Shown here: piece after piece, positions 26,657 through 33,708 of the stretch | Position numbering within the stretch: the first letter of the stretch is position 1 | Layout: each line of letters opens with the position of its first letter | Assembly (NCBI RefSeq): GCF_900236475.1 | Contig: NZ_LT963352.1 | Location: forward strand, 4,356,501 to 4,420,500 | Direction: 5' to 3' | From: Streptomyces chartreusis NRRL 3882 | GTDB lineage: Bacteria > Actinomycetota > Actinomycetes > Streptomycetales > Streptomycetaceae | DNA length: 64,000 nt | Made by a program: the position numbers and the translations under genes | The notes under the pieces: model-generated | The model's input: only the letters and a program-made list of their open reading frames with translations | The model's database searches: none | What the model was told of the DNA's origin: nothing

Positions 26657-27859
26657 ATGACCGCTCTCGCCGGGTCCACCCCCGACGCCTTCTGGGCCAC
26701 GTCGCTGCGCCGTTGGAACACGGTGTGCTGGCTGCTGTTCGCCGTGATGGCCGTCGGGCTGGTCGCCATGGACCGGCCCGGCCAGAGCAAGTACGCGGCG
26801 CTGGCGCTGCTGGGCGGGGTCGTGCTGTCGTACGCGGTCCTGGACCGCTTCCCGGCCAATCCCGTCGTACGGCCGCACGGCTATCTGTCGGTGCTGGTGG
26901 TCGCGTTGGGCGGGCTGGCGTACCTGCGGGGCAACTACGCGGCGCTGTTCATGGTGACGCTGCCGCACTACTGGCTGTTCGGGCGGACGCCGAGGGCCTC
27001 GATGGCGTTCCTGGGGCTCGCCGCGGCCGCCACCGCGGCCGCGAGCGTGCTGCGGCAGGGCTGGTCGGTGGAGTTCTTCACCGAGACGCTCGTGTCCACG
27101 GTGCTCGTCGTCGCCGTGGGGGCGCTGATCGGGCTGTGGGCCCATTCGGTGGTCGGGCAGAGCGCCGAGCGGGCTCGGCTGATCACCGAACTGGAGCAGA
27201 CCCAGGCCGAGTTGTCCGAGGCACACCAGCGGCAGGGCGCGGCGGACGAGCGGGAGCGGATGGCCCGGGAGATCCACGACACCCTCGCGCAGGGCTTCGC
27301 CTCGATCATCGTGCTGGCCGAGGCGGCCCGGGCGGGGCTCGACCGCGAACCGGCGCGCAGTGCCCAGCAGTTGCGGTCGATCGAGTCGACGGCCCGGGAG
27401 AACCTCGCCGAGGCCCGGGAACTGGTCGGCTCGCCCCGGCGACCCGGCCAGACGGCCGCCGGTTCGGTGGCGCAGACCCTGCGCCGGACCCTGGACCGTT
27501 TCGCGGAGGACACCGGCCTCACCGTCGAGGCCGACCTGGCGGACCTGGAGTGCGACCAGCAGACCCGGATCGCGCTGCTGCGCTGCACCCAGGAGTCCCT
27601 GGCCAACGTGCGCAAGCACGCCCGCGCCTCCACGGTGGGCGTGGTCCTGGCCTCGCAGCCGTACGGGGTGGAGCTCGAAATCACCGACGACGGGACCGGG
27701 TTCGTGGTGGAGTCGTCGTCGGGCTTCGGCCTGGACGGCATGCGCAAACGGCTGGCGGAGCTGGGCGGGAGGCTGACGGTGACGAGTTCGGTGGGCGACG
27801 GGACGCGGGTGCTGGCGCTGATACCGCTGACCGCCTCGGAGAGCGGGGCGACGGCATGA
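26657..27859 (+). CDS. NarL-type sensor histidine kinase
   Basis: 400 residues from ATG 26657, six bases after the transporter stop, so translation may be coupled. Five to six helices in the first 165 residues form the sensor; a coiled segment (LITELEQTQAELSEAHQRQ) leads to the HisKA_3 domain with AREIHDTLAQGF (His207) and the HATPase domain with SLANVRKHARA and GFGLDGMRKRL. Its stop overlaps the regulator start. Confidence 0.92.
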   Translation: MTALAGSTPDAFWATSLRRWNTVCWLLFAVMAVGLVAMDRPGQSKYAALALLGGVVLSYAVLDRFPANPVVRPHGYLSVLVVALGGLAYLRGNYAALFMVTLPHYWLFGRTPRASMAFLGLAAAATAAASVLRQGWSVEFFTETLVSTVLVVAVGALIGLWAHSVVGQSAERARLITELEQTQAELSEAHQRQGAADERERMAREIHDTLAQGFASIIVLAEAARAGLDREPARSAQQLRSIESTARENLAEARELVGSPRRPGQTAAGSVAQTLRRTLDRFAEDTGLTVEADLADLECDQQTRIALLRCTQESLANVRKHARASTVGVVLASQPYGVELEITDDGTGFVVESSSGFGLDGMRKRLAELGGRLTVTSSVGDGTRVLALIPLTASESGATA

Positions 27860-28494
27860 CCGGCGGCCCCCTGCGCATCATCGTCGTGGACGACCACACC
27901 GTCATGCGGGCCGGAGTGGTGGCCCTCCTCGCCTCCGAGGCCGGCATCGAGATCGTCGGCGAGGCGGGCGACGGCCGCGCGGCCCTCGGCCTCGTCGAAC
28001 GCCACGAGCCCGATGTCGCCCTGGTCGACCTGCGGATGCCGGTGCTGGACGGAGTGGCGACCACGACCGAGATCGTGACGCGCTTCCCCCGCACCCGGGT
28101 CCTGATCCTGACGACGTACGACACGGACGCCGAGATCGAGCGCGCGGTGGAGGCCGGGGCGATCGGCTACCTCCTCAAGGACACCACCCGTGAGCAACTG
28201 GCCGACGCGATCCACGCGGCGGCGCGCGGGGAGACGGTGCTCGCGCCCCGGGTCGCCGAGCGGCTGGTCGCCCGCATGCGCCAGCCCGCCCAGATCCCGC
28301 TCACCGCCCGGGAGGCGGATGTCCTGAACGCGGTCGCGGACGGCCTCACCAACGCCGAGATCGGCCGCCGTCTCGTCATCGCCGAGGCCACGGTGAAGAC
28401 GCACCTGCTCCGCCTGTTCGCCAAGCTCGACGTCAACGACCGCACCAGGGCGGTGGTGGTGGCGATGGAACGGGGGCTGTTGCGGAGGCCTTGA
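27856..28494 (+). CDS. NarL/LuxR-family response regulator
   Basis: 212 residues, ATGA overlap with the kinase. Receiver Asp58 in ALVDLRMP, DD12-13 and YLLKDT are in place; the HTH_LuxR domain has LTAREADVLNAVADGLTNAEIG and TVKTHLLRLFAKL. It completes a transporter-kinase-regulator unit, an arrangement in which the regulator usually induces the transporter in response to membrane stress or a compound. Confidence 0.94.
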   Translation: MTGGPLRIIVVDDHTVMRAGVVALLASEAGIEIVGEAGDGRAALGLVERHEPDVALVDLRMPVLDGVATTTEIVTRFPRTRVLILTTYDTDAEIERAVEAGAIGYLLKDTTREQLADAIHAAARGETVLAPRVAERLVARMRQPAQIPLTAREADVLNAVADGLTNAEIGRRLVIAEATVKTHLLRLFAKLDVNDRTRAVVVAMERGLLRRP

Positions 28495-28514
28495 GCCGTT
28501 CAGCCGTTCAGCCG

Positions 28515-28990
28515 TCATGTTCCGATGTCCACCCACACGTGCCCAGGCCGGGGGTGAGTCCGGGACGTACTCGGGGTTGTTCTCGTCGTAGGCGTAACCG
28601 TGGGAGCGGCGTGGGAACAGGCCGATCACCGTGCGGCACGGGGGGACGGAACCGCCGGCTGGGCCGGGGATGCGGGTGGCGGCGGTCGGCGTCCTCCGCG
28701 TGGGACGCGTACCACAGGGCGAGGCCGATCCGCTGACCGGCGTCCGCCCAGGCCGGCGGCGTCCGCACCACGAGGTGCAGCGGGCTCACGCCGTCCCGCC
28801 CGGCCGCGTCGTACCGGGCCAGGGTGACGGTCAGCCCGGGCCGCAGCAGCCCGTCGGGCGCGATCCTCGGCATGTGCCAGCGCAGCAGATCGGGTGCCAG
28901 GTCACGGAGGTCGGCGCGGAGCCGGGCGGCGGGTTCCCGGCCGTGGGCCCGGGCCACGGCACGCGGCTGGAGGTCGACGTCGACGGGACC
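28515..28990 (-). pseudogene. Degraded gene of unknown function
   Basis: Protein-like segments on the minus strand lie in three frames: a central stretch with LLRWHMPRIAPDGLLRPGLTVT and LHLVVRTPPAWADAG in one frame, then GLFPRRSHGYAYDENNPEYVP in a second, and GHVWVDIGT with a stop at 28515 in a third. Each has strong Streptomyces codon bias only over its own part. This is best read as one gene of about 150 codons broken by two frameshifts, or as errors in the sequence. It is convergent with the two-component operon. No family recognised. Confidence 0.5.
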
Positions 28991-29073
28991 CGCAATCTGT
29001 CAACAGAGTGAGTCGTCATCGCGACGGATGCCAGCGGCCCGCACTCCCTGGCGCAGCCGATTGGCGCCGGGGC

Positions 29074-30249
29074 TCAGACGACATGCGACTCCGGCCGCAT
29101 CCGTGCCCCACCCCGGAAGCGGTCCGCGGCGAGCGGGCCGACGTCGACGCAGGGCGTGCGCTCCAGGTACAGGTCGCGGACGATCTCCCCCACCGCCGGG
29201 GCCTGGAGGAAGCCGTGACCGGAGAACCCGGTAGCGTAGAGGAAGTTCACGACCTCTCCGGACCGGCCGATGAGCGCGTTGTGGTCGGGGGTGACCTCGT
29301 AGAGCCCGGCCCAGCCGCCCGCCGTCCCCAGGTCGGCGAGGGCGGGTGCGCGACGGCGTACGACCTCGCGGAACAGCTCCAGCCACTCCGGGGTCCAGGT
29401 GGTGTCGAAGCCGTCCGGCTGGGCGGGGTCGGCCAGGCCGAACAGGAGGCCGTCGTCGCTGTTGTGGAAGTAGGCCGAGGACGTGAAGTCGATGGTGAAG
29501 GGGATGCGCGGGGCGGGGGGCGTGAGCGGGACGGTGAAGGCCAGTTGGCGCCGCACCGGCCGCACGGGCAGCGGGACGCCGGCCATCTCGCCGATCCGCG
29601 CCGACCAGGCGCCGGCGGCGCAGATCACCGTGGCGCAGTCGATCCGCCCGCGGTCGGTGTGGACGGCCGTGATCCGGTCGCCGGCGGTGTCGAGGCCGGT
29701 GACGGTGGTGTGCGTCGCGAGGACGGTTCCGGCCCGGGCCGCCGCCCGCGCGTAGCCCTGCACGACCAGTCCGGGCCGGGCGTGGCCGTCGGTGGGCGAG
29801 TGGGCGGCGGCCACCAGTCCGTCGGTGCTGACGTAGGGACACAGGCCGCGGGCCTCCTCGGGGGTGATCATGCGGCTGGGCACGCCGAGGGAGTTCTGTA
29901 TCCGCACACCGGCCTCGAACTCCGTGGCCTGCCGCTCCGTGTCGAGCAGGAAGAGATAGCCGACGGTGTCGAGCCGGATGTCGGCACCGGGCCGGTCCGG
30001 GAAGTCGCGGAAGGCGCGCAGACTCCGGCTGCCCAGTTCGATGTTGAGCGGGTCGGCGAAGTGCGCCCGTACGCCGCCGATCGGTTTGCCCGAGCTGCCG
30101 CAGCCCAGGTCACCGCGTTCCACGACGACGATGTTCCGCACCCCGGCCTCGGCCAGGTGGAAGGCGATGCCGGTGCCCATCACACCACCGCCGATGATCA
30201 CGACGTCGGCGGTCGCGGGAACGGTGGGGAAGACGGGTGAGGAGGTCAA
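29074..30249 (-). CDS. FAD-dependent oxidoreductase (sarcosine oxidase beta-like)
   Basis: 391 residues from TTG 30249 with AAGGGAC ahead. ADVVIIGGGVMGTGIAFHLAEAG is the FAD-binding motif; GCGSSGKPIGGVRAHF and the C-terminal GLYEVTPDHNALIGRSG and ATGFSGHGFLQAPAVGE match heterotetrameric sarcosine oxidase beta subunits and related proline/glycine dehydrogenases. It would oxidise a secondary amine. No alpha, gamma or delta subunit is nearby, so it probably works as a single-subunit enzyme. Divergent from the surface-protein operon. Confidence 0.86.
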   Translation of the reverse strand: MTSSPVFPTVPATADVVIIGGGVMGTGIAFHLAEAGVRNIVVVERGDLGCGSSGKPIGGVRAHFADPLNIELGSRSLRAFRDFPDRPGADIRLDTVGYLFLLDTERQATEFEAGVRIQNSLGVPSRMITPEEARGLCPYVSTDGLVAAAHSPTDGHARPGLVVQGYARAAARAGTVLATHTTVTGLDTAGDRITAVHTDRGRIDCATVICAAGAWSARIGEMAGVPLPVRPVRRQLAFTVPLTPPAPRIPFTIDFTSSAYFHNSDDGLLFGLADPAQPDGFDTTWTPEWLELFREVVRRRAPALADLGTAGGWAGLYEVTPDHNALIGRSGEVVNFLYATGFSGHGFLQAPAVGEIVRDLYLERTPCVDVGPLAADRFRGGARMRPESHVV

Positions 30250-30340
30250 CGGGCCGTCCCTTCACGGGTTCCGTGGGTGTGCCTGCATCCACAGCACGAG
30301 ATGCCGGGCGGTGACCCACCGGACTTTGCCATCTCTTTAC

Positions 30341-30365
30341 AACCCGCCCCTTTGCCGCCTCGTCT
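30341..30365 (+). promoter_or_regulatory. Candidate ECF-sigma promoter of the sortase operon
   Basis: AACCC (30341-30345) and CGTCT (30361-30365) separated by 15 bases resemble the AAC / CGTC pattern of ECF sigma factor promoters. It lies 65 bases before the first gene of an operon that itself encodes an ECF sigma factor, so autoregulation is possible. Short motifs like this occur by chance. Confidence 0.35.
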
Positions 30366-30429
30366 CTCCGCTCGACCCGTCACGCACCCCGCCGTTCACC
30401 GGGCGGGACCGACGAAGGAGAGCGTTCCC

Positions 30430-30837
30430 ATGCGCCGAACCGTCCTCACCGCCCTCGCCCTCGCGGGCACCGCCGTGCTCCTGGGCACCGGGCCCGCGTT
30501 CGCGGTCGGGGTGACGACCCCGAGCCCGGTCCCGACGGCCGCCGCGCCCACCCCCCGGCCGGCGGAGAGCGCCGAACCGACGGCCGCCCCTGCCGAACCG
30601 ACCCGCGCCCCGGCCACCACCCGACCGGCCCCGAGCGCCGAACCGACCCGGGCACCGGCCGGCGACCAGGTCTCCGTCGTACCGAGCGGCGCACCCGACA
30701 CCGGCGTCACGGAGGCGTCCTCGGCCTCCGACTCCGGCGTCGGCGGTACGGCGGTCGGCGCGGGGGCCGCCGCGGTGCTCACCGTGGGCGGCGGGACGCT
30801 CCTCGTCGTACGGCGTCGCCGGGCGACCCGGGCATGA
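30430..30837 (+). CDS. Small secreted Pro/Thr/Ala-rich surface protein with sorting-type tail
   Basis: 135 residues from ATG 30430 with GAAGGAG ahead. A Sec signal (RRTVLTALALAGTAVLLGTG, cleavage after AFA) is followed by a low-complexity stretch of TRAPA / AEPT repeats, then GAPDTG, a hydrophobic segment (VGAGAAAVLTVGGGTLLVV) and RRRRATRA. The tail has the layout of a sortase signal, with APDTG in place of LPXTG or LAXTG. The next gene, overlapping by four bases, is a sortase, so this is probably its dedicated substrate. Confidence 0.8.
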   Translation: MRRTVLTALALAGTAVLLGTGPAFAVGVTTPSPVPTAAAPTPRPAESAEPTAAPAEPTRAPATTRPAPSAEPTRAPAGDQVSVVPSGAPDTGVTEASSASDSGVGGTAVGAGAAAVLTVGGGTLLVVRRRRATRA

Positions 30838-31475
30838 CCACGTTCTCCAGGCGCGCGTTCACCACGGCGGCGCTGGCGTCCCTGCTCACCGCCTGCGGTG
30901 GCCACGGGGCGAAGCGGACGACGCCGGACCCCGGGGCCACCGCGCCACGGCCGCGGCCTCCGTCCCGGACGGTCCCGGCCGAGGCGTCGCGCCCCCTGGC
31001 CCGTTCGGTCCCGGTCCGGCTGCTGGTCCCGGCCATCGGTGTCGACACCCCGGTGATCGGGCTCGGCCTGGCCCCGGACGGCACGGTGCGGGTGCCGCCG
31101 GTGACCGCCGACGACCGGGCGGGCTGGTACCGGCACTCGCCGACACCGGGCCGGACCGGCCCATCGGTGATCCTCGGGCATGTCACGGTCGGCAGGTACG
31201 GCGACGGCGTCTTCCGTCACCTCGCCGAGTTGCACCGCGGCGACCGGATCGTGGCGCGCCTGGAGAACGGCACCGCGGCGGAGTTCGCCGTCACGGCCGT
31301 ACGGACCGTCCCCAGAACCCGCTTCCCGGTGAAGGACGTCTACGGGAACGTGGACCGCCCGGAGCTGCGGCTGATCACGTGCGGCGGGGCGCGTACCGGC
31401 GACGGATACGCGGACATCGTGATCGTGTTCGCCGCGCTGAGCGGCGCCGAGTCCCCCACCCCTGGAGAGCGTTGA
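30834..31475 (+). CDS. Class E/F sortase with lipoprotein-type signal
   Basis: 213 residues, ATGA overlap with the surface-protein gene. The N-terminus SRRAFTTAALASLLTACGG combines a twin-arginine motif with a lipobox (LTAC), predicting a lipid-anchored enzyme rather than the usual membrane helix. The sortase fold shows the catalytic His in ILGHVT, Cys in LRLITCGG and an Arg near GARTGDGY. It would link cleaved substrates to peptidoglycan at the outer membrane face. It overlaps the sigma factor gene downstream, making a tight operon. Confidence 0.87.
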   Translation: MTTFSRRAFTTAALASLLTACGGHGAKRTTPDPGATAPRPRPPSRTVPAEASRPLARSVPVRLLVPAIGVDTPVIGLGLAPDGTVRVPPVTADDRAGWYRHSPTPGRTGPSVILGHVTVGRYGDGVFRHLAELHRGDRIVARLENGTAAEFAVTAVRTVPRTRFPVKDVYGNVDRPELRLITCGGARTGDGYADIVIVFAALSGAESPTPGER

Positions 31476-31963
31476 AACGGTCCCGCGAGAAGGCCGCGTC
31501 CGAGCTGTTCGCCGCCCTCTACCCGCGCCTGGCCGGCTGGTGCCGCCGGCTCGTCGACGACGACGAGACGGCGCACGAGATCGCCTCGGAGGCGTTCACC
31601 CGGCTCTGGGCCCGCTGGACGTCCGTGGCGGAACCCCGCGGTTTCCTCTACGTCACCGCGGCCAACCTCGTCCGGGACCACTGGCGCAAACTGGAGCGCG
31701 AGCGCCGGGCCATGCACCGCGTCACCTCGGAAGCCGCCGTACGGGCCCACCCCGAGCAGGCCGATCCGTCGGTGCGCCTGCTCGTGCAGTCGCTCCCGGA
31801 ACGACTCCGCGTCCCGATCCTCCTCCACTACTACGCTGACATGCCGATCCGGGAGGTGTCCGTGCTGACCGGGCGCAAGGAAGGAACCGTCAAGGCCGAC
31901 CTGCACGCGGCCCGGGAACTGCTCCGCGTCCACCTGAGGAGAAGCCTTGACCACACGCCTTGA
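31472..31963 (+). CDS. ECF-family RNA polymerase sigma factor
   Basis: 163 residues from TTG 31472 (GGAGAG ahead; TTGA overlap with the sortase). Region 2 is LFAALYPRLAGWCRRLVDDD to DHWRKLERERR; region 4 is SLPERLRVPILLHYYADMPIREV with the helix-turn-helix GRKEGTVKADLHAARELL. It redirects RNA polymerase to a small regulon. Its place inside an operon with a sortase suggests control of cell-surface assembly. The following membrane protein may be its antagonist. Confidence 0.9.
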   Translation: MKRSREKAASELFAALYPRLAGWCRRLVDDDETAHEIASEAFTRLWARWTSVAEPRGFLYVTAANLVRDHWRKLERERRAMHRVTSEAAVRAHPEQADPSVRLLVQSLPERLRVPILLHYYADMPIREVSVLTGRKEGTVKADLHAARELLRVHLRRSLDHTP

Positions 31964-32465
31964 CGACGATCCGGACGACCGGGAGTCCGGCCCCGACGAC
32001 CCGCTCACCGTGATCCTGCGGCCCTCCTCCCCCGACTACCTGGGCGCGCCCCCCGGCCAGTACGAGGCGATCCGCCGCAAGGCGACCCGCCGGCGCGTGC
32101 TGCGCGCCGCGGCCGGGGCCGGCCTGTGCTGCGCGGCGGCGGCCCTCATCGCCCTCCCCCTGCGCTCCACGGCCCCGGAGCCCTCCCGCCCCCCGACGGT
32201 CCCGATGGCCCCGCCCCCCGCGAGCACGGCACCGGCTCCCTCACCCCCGGCGCCTTCGTCGACGCCTTCGCCCTCGCCTTCATCGGCCTCTCCGTCCGAG
32301 GTCCCGGCCCCGGCCACGACCCGCCCCGGCACGGACACCCCGGGCGACGCCGCCCGCCCGACGACCGCGCCCCGCACCCCGTCGGCGGCTCCGACCCCGG
32401 CCCGGCCGGTCCCGTCGGCCACCCGCCCGGACACGGATCAGCGGTCGGCCACCGGAAGCCGGTAG
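31947..32465 (+). CDS. Single-pass membrane protein with Pro/Ser/Thr-rich exterior, possible anti-sigma factor
   Basis: 172 residues from TTG 31947 with AGGAGAAG ahead, overlapping the sigma gene by 17 bases. About 50 cytoplasmic residues (PDDRESGPDDPLTVILRP, then a basic KATRRRVLR) precede one helix (AAAGAGLCCAAAALIALPL); the remaining 100 residues are almost entirely Pro, Ser, Thr and Ala, as in a wall-spanning stalk. Position argues for an anti-sigma role, but the zinc-binding HxxxCxxC motif of ZAS anti-sigma factors is absent, so this is inference. Confidence 0.75.
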   Translation: MTTRLDDDPDDRESGPDDPLTVILRPSSPDYLGAPPGQYEAIRRKATRRRVLRAAAGAGLCCAAAALIALPLRSTAPEPSRPPTVPMAPPPASTAPAPSPPAPSSTPSPSPSSASPSEVPAPATTRPGTDTPGDAARPTTAPRTPSAAPTPARPVPSATRPDTDQRSATGSR

Positions 32466-32526
32466 CCCTCGTCGAGGGCGTCGAGCACGAGCAGCCCGGC
32501 GGGCCGGGTGTGCCGACGGCCGCTGG

Positions 32527-33588
32527 TCAGGTCGTCTCAGGCTGCCCGGCGTCGGGCCCCTGCCGTCGCACCCGCGCCGCCACCTCGCTCTGCTCGGTCT
32601 CCCACCAGGGCCGCACCAGTTCGGGAGCCGGACCGCCCTCGGACGCCGGGGCAGCCGGGGCGAGTTCGACGTCCAGGCGGCGATCCAGCGCCGCCGACTG
32701 GGCGCGCTCCGCGCGGGCCCACTGGGCGAGGACGGCCAGCAGGAAGGGCAGGGCGGTCAGTTCGGCGATGCCGAGCATGGCGCCGCCGCCGATCTGCTGG
32801 TCGTGGTGGACGTCGGGCGACCAGGGCGGCGCGTGGTGCAGGTACCAGGCGCCCGCGATCAGGGTGCCGTGCGTCATGACGACCAGCCCGGGGACGGCGT
32901 CGACGATGCCGTCCAGGAAGACCAGGGCCGCTCGGACGGGGTGGGTGCACCAGGCGGGCAGGGTCTGTTCGCGGGTGAGCACCGGCAGTACGAACAGGCA
33001 GCCGGCCGCCAGCAGGTGCAAGTACATCAGCTCGTGCAGCCAGCCGACGCGCAGCGCGGTGGCGAAGTACGGGGTGAAGTAGACGGTCAGTTCCGTGGCC
33101 AGCACCAGGACCGTGCTAGCGAGGGGGAACGTCAGCGTCCTGACCAGCCGGCCGGTCATGACCCGCCGTACCCGGCCCGCACCGCCCTCCGGCAGCGCCT
33201 CGACCGCGAGCCGCAGCGGGTCGCCGAGGGCGAGACCCAGCGGCGCGAGCAGATCGAGGGCGACGTTCTGCACGGCGGCGGGCCAGAACAGTTCATGGTC
33301 GTAGACGGCCAGCCCGGACATCGTGGCCACGACGATCGCGCCCAGCCCCAGCACGACGAACGCGGCGAGGCGCGCGAGCGGCCAGCAGCCGCCCCCGCCG
33401 CGGACGCGCGCGACACCCCAGCCGTAGAGCCCGCCCAGGACGACGACGAGCAGCAGCGCGGGGACGTCCAGCCGCCAGGAGCCCAGCAGCCGCCCGGCGG
33501 TCAGCTCCGGCAGGTACACAGCCGACAGTTCGTTCACCGGGCGCACGGTAGCCGTCGAAGTTAAGGAGACGGGCAACTGATCGTTCAC
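32527..33588 (-). CDS. CtaG-like (Caa3-type) cytochrome c oxidase assembly membrane protein
   Basis: Up to 353 residues from GTG 33588; a GTG at 33540 or 33546 is a plausible later start. About eight helices with conserved His-containing motifs: YDHELFWPAAVQNVALDL, LHELMYLHLLAAGCLF and THGTLIAGAWYLHH, plus VHHDQQIGGGAMLG, the typical signature of Caa3_CtaG proteins involved in copper delivery to or assembly of cytochrome oxidase. A candidate metal-responsive operator lies at its 5' end. It is divergent from a secreted polysaccharide lyase, with no functional link visible. Confidence 0.85.
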   Translation of the reverse strand: MNDQLPVSLTSTATVRPVNELSAVYLPELTAGRLLGSWRLDVPALLLVVVLGGLYGWGVARVRGGGGCWPLARLAAFVVLGLGAIVVATMSGLAVYDHELFWPAAVQNVALDLLAPLGLALGDPLRLAVEALPEGGAGRVRRVMTGRLVRTLTFPLASTVLVLATELTVYFTPYFATALRVGWLHELMYLHLLAAGCLFVLPVLTREQTLPAWCTHPVRAALVFLDGIVDAVPGLVVMTHGTLIAGAWYLHHAPPWSPDVHHDQQIGGGAMLGIAELTALPFLLAVLAQWARAERAQSAALDRRLDVELAPAAPASEGGPAPELVRPWWETEQSEVAARVRRQGPDAGQPETT

Positions 33589-33591
33589 GAG

Positions 33592-33608
33592 TATGAATGA
33601 GAATCATG
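33592..33608. promoter_or_regulatory. Candidate Fur/Zur-like metal-responsive site
   Basis: The stretch ATGAATGAGAATCATGC on + gives ATGATTCTCAT on the complement, a close match to one half of the Zur consensus (ATGATTTTCA) with a weaker second half. It is AT-rich against a 70 percent GC background and lies at the 5' end of the CtaG-like gene. The match is partial, so a distinct regulator is possible. Confidence 0.4.
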
Positions 33609-33618
33609 CACTCGTCTA

Positions 33619-33648
33619 TTGACGCGTCCACAGCAACGCTCCTACGTT
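33619..33648 (+). promoter_or_regulatory. Candidate promoter of the pectate-lyase-like gene
   Basis: TTGACG (33619-33624), 18 bases, then TACGTT (33643-33648), a good vegetative promoter for this genus. A palindromic element follows at 33653. Confidence 0.55.
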
Positions 33649-33652
33649 CCCA

Positions 33653-33664
33653 GAAAGCGCTTGC
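33653..33664. promoter_or_regulatory. Candidate LacI-type operator
   Basis: GAAAGCGCTTGC contains the perfect 8-bp palindrome AAGCGCTT with the central CG favoured by LacI regulators. It lies a few bases after the promoter and 45 bases before the start codon of a secreted polysaccharide-degrading enzyme, a typical repressor position. No LacI gene adjoins it. Confidence 0.45.
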
Positions 33665-33708
33665 TCCAGCCAGTCCCATGCGTCCGATCCAACGTCTGGA
33701 GACGAACG

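Noticed and set aside
32466-32526. Possible terminator between convergent membrane-protein genes
   Set aside because: Only weak, interrupted CTCG/CGAG pairings; no convincing stem.
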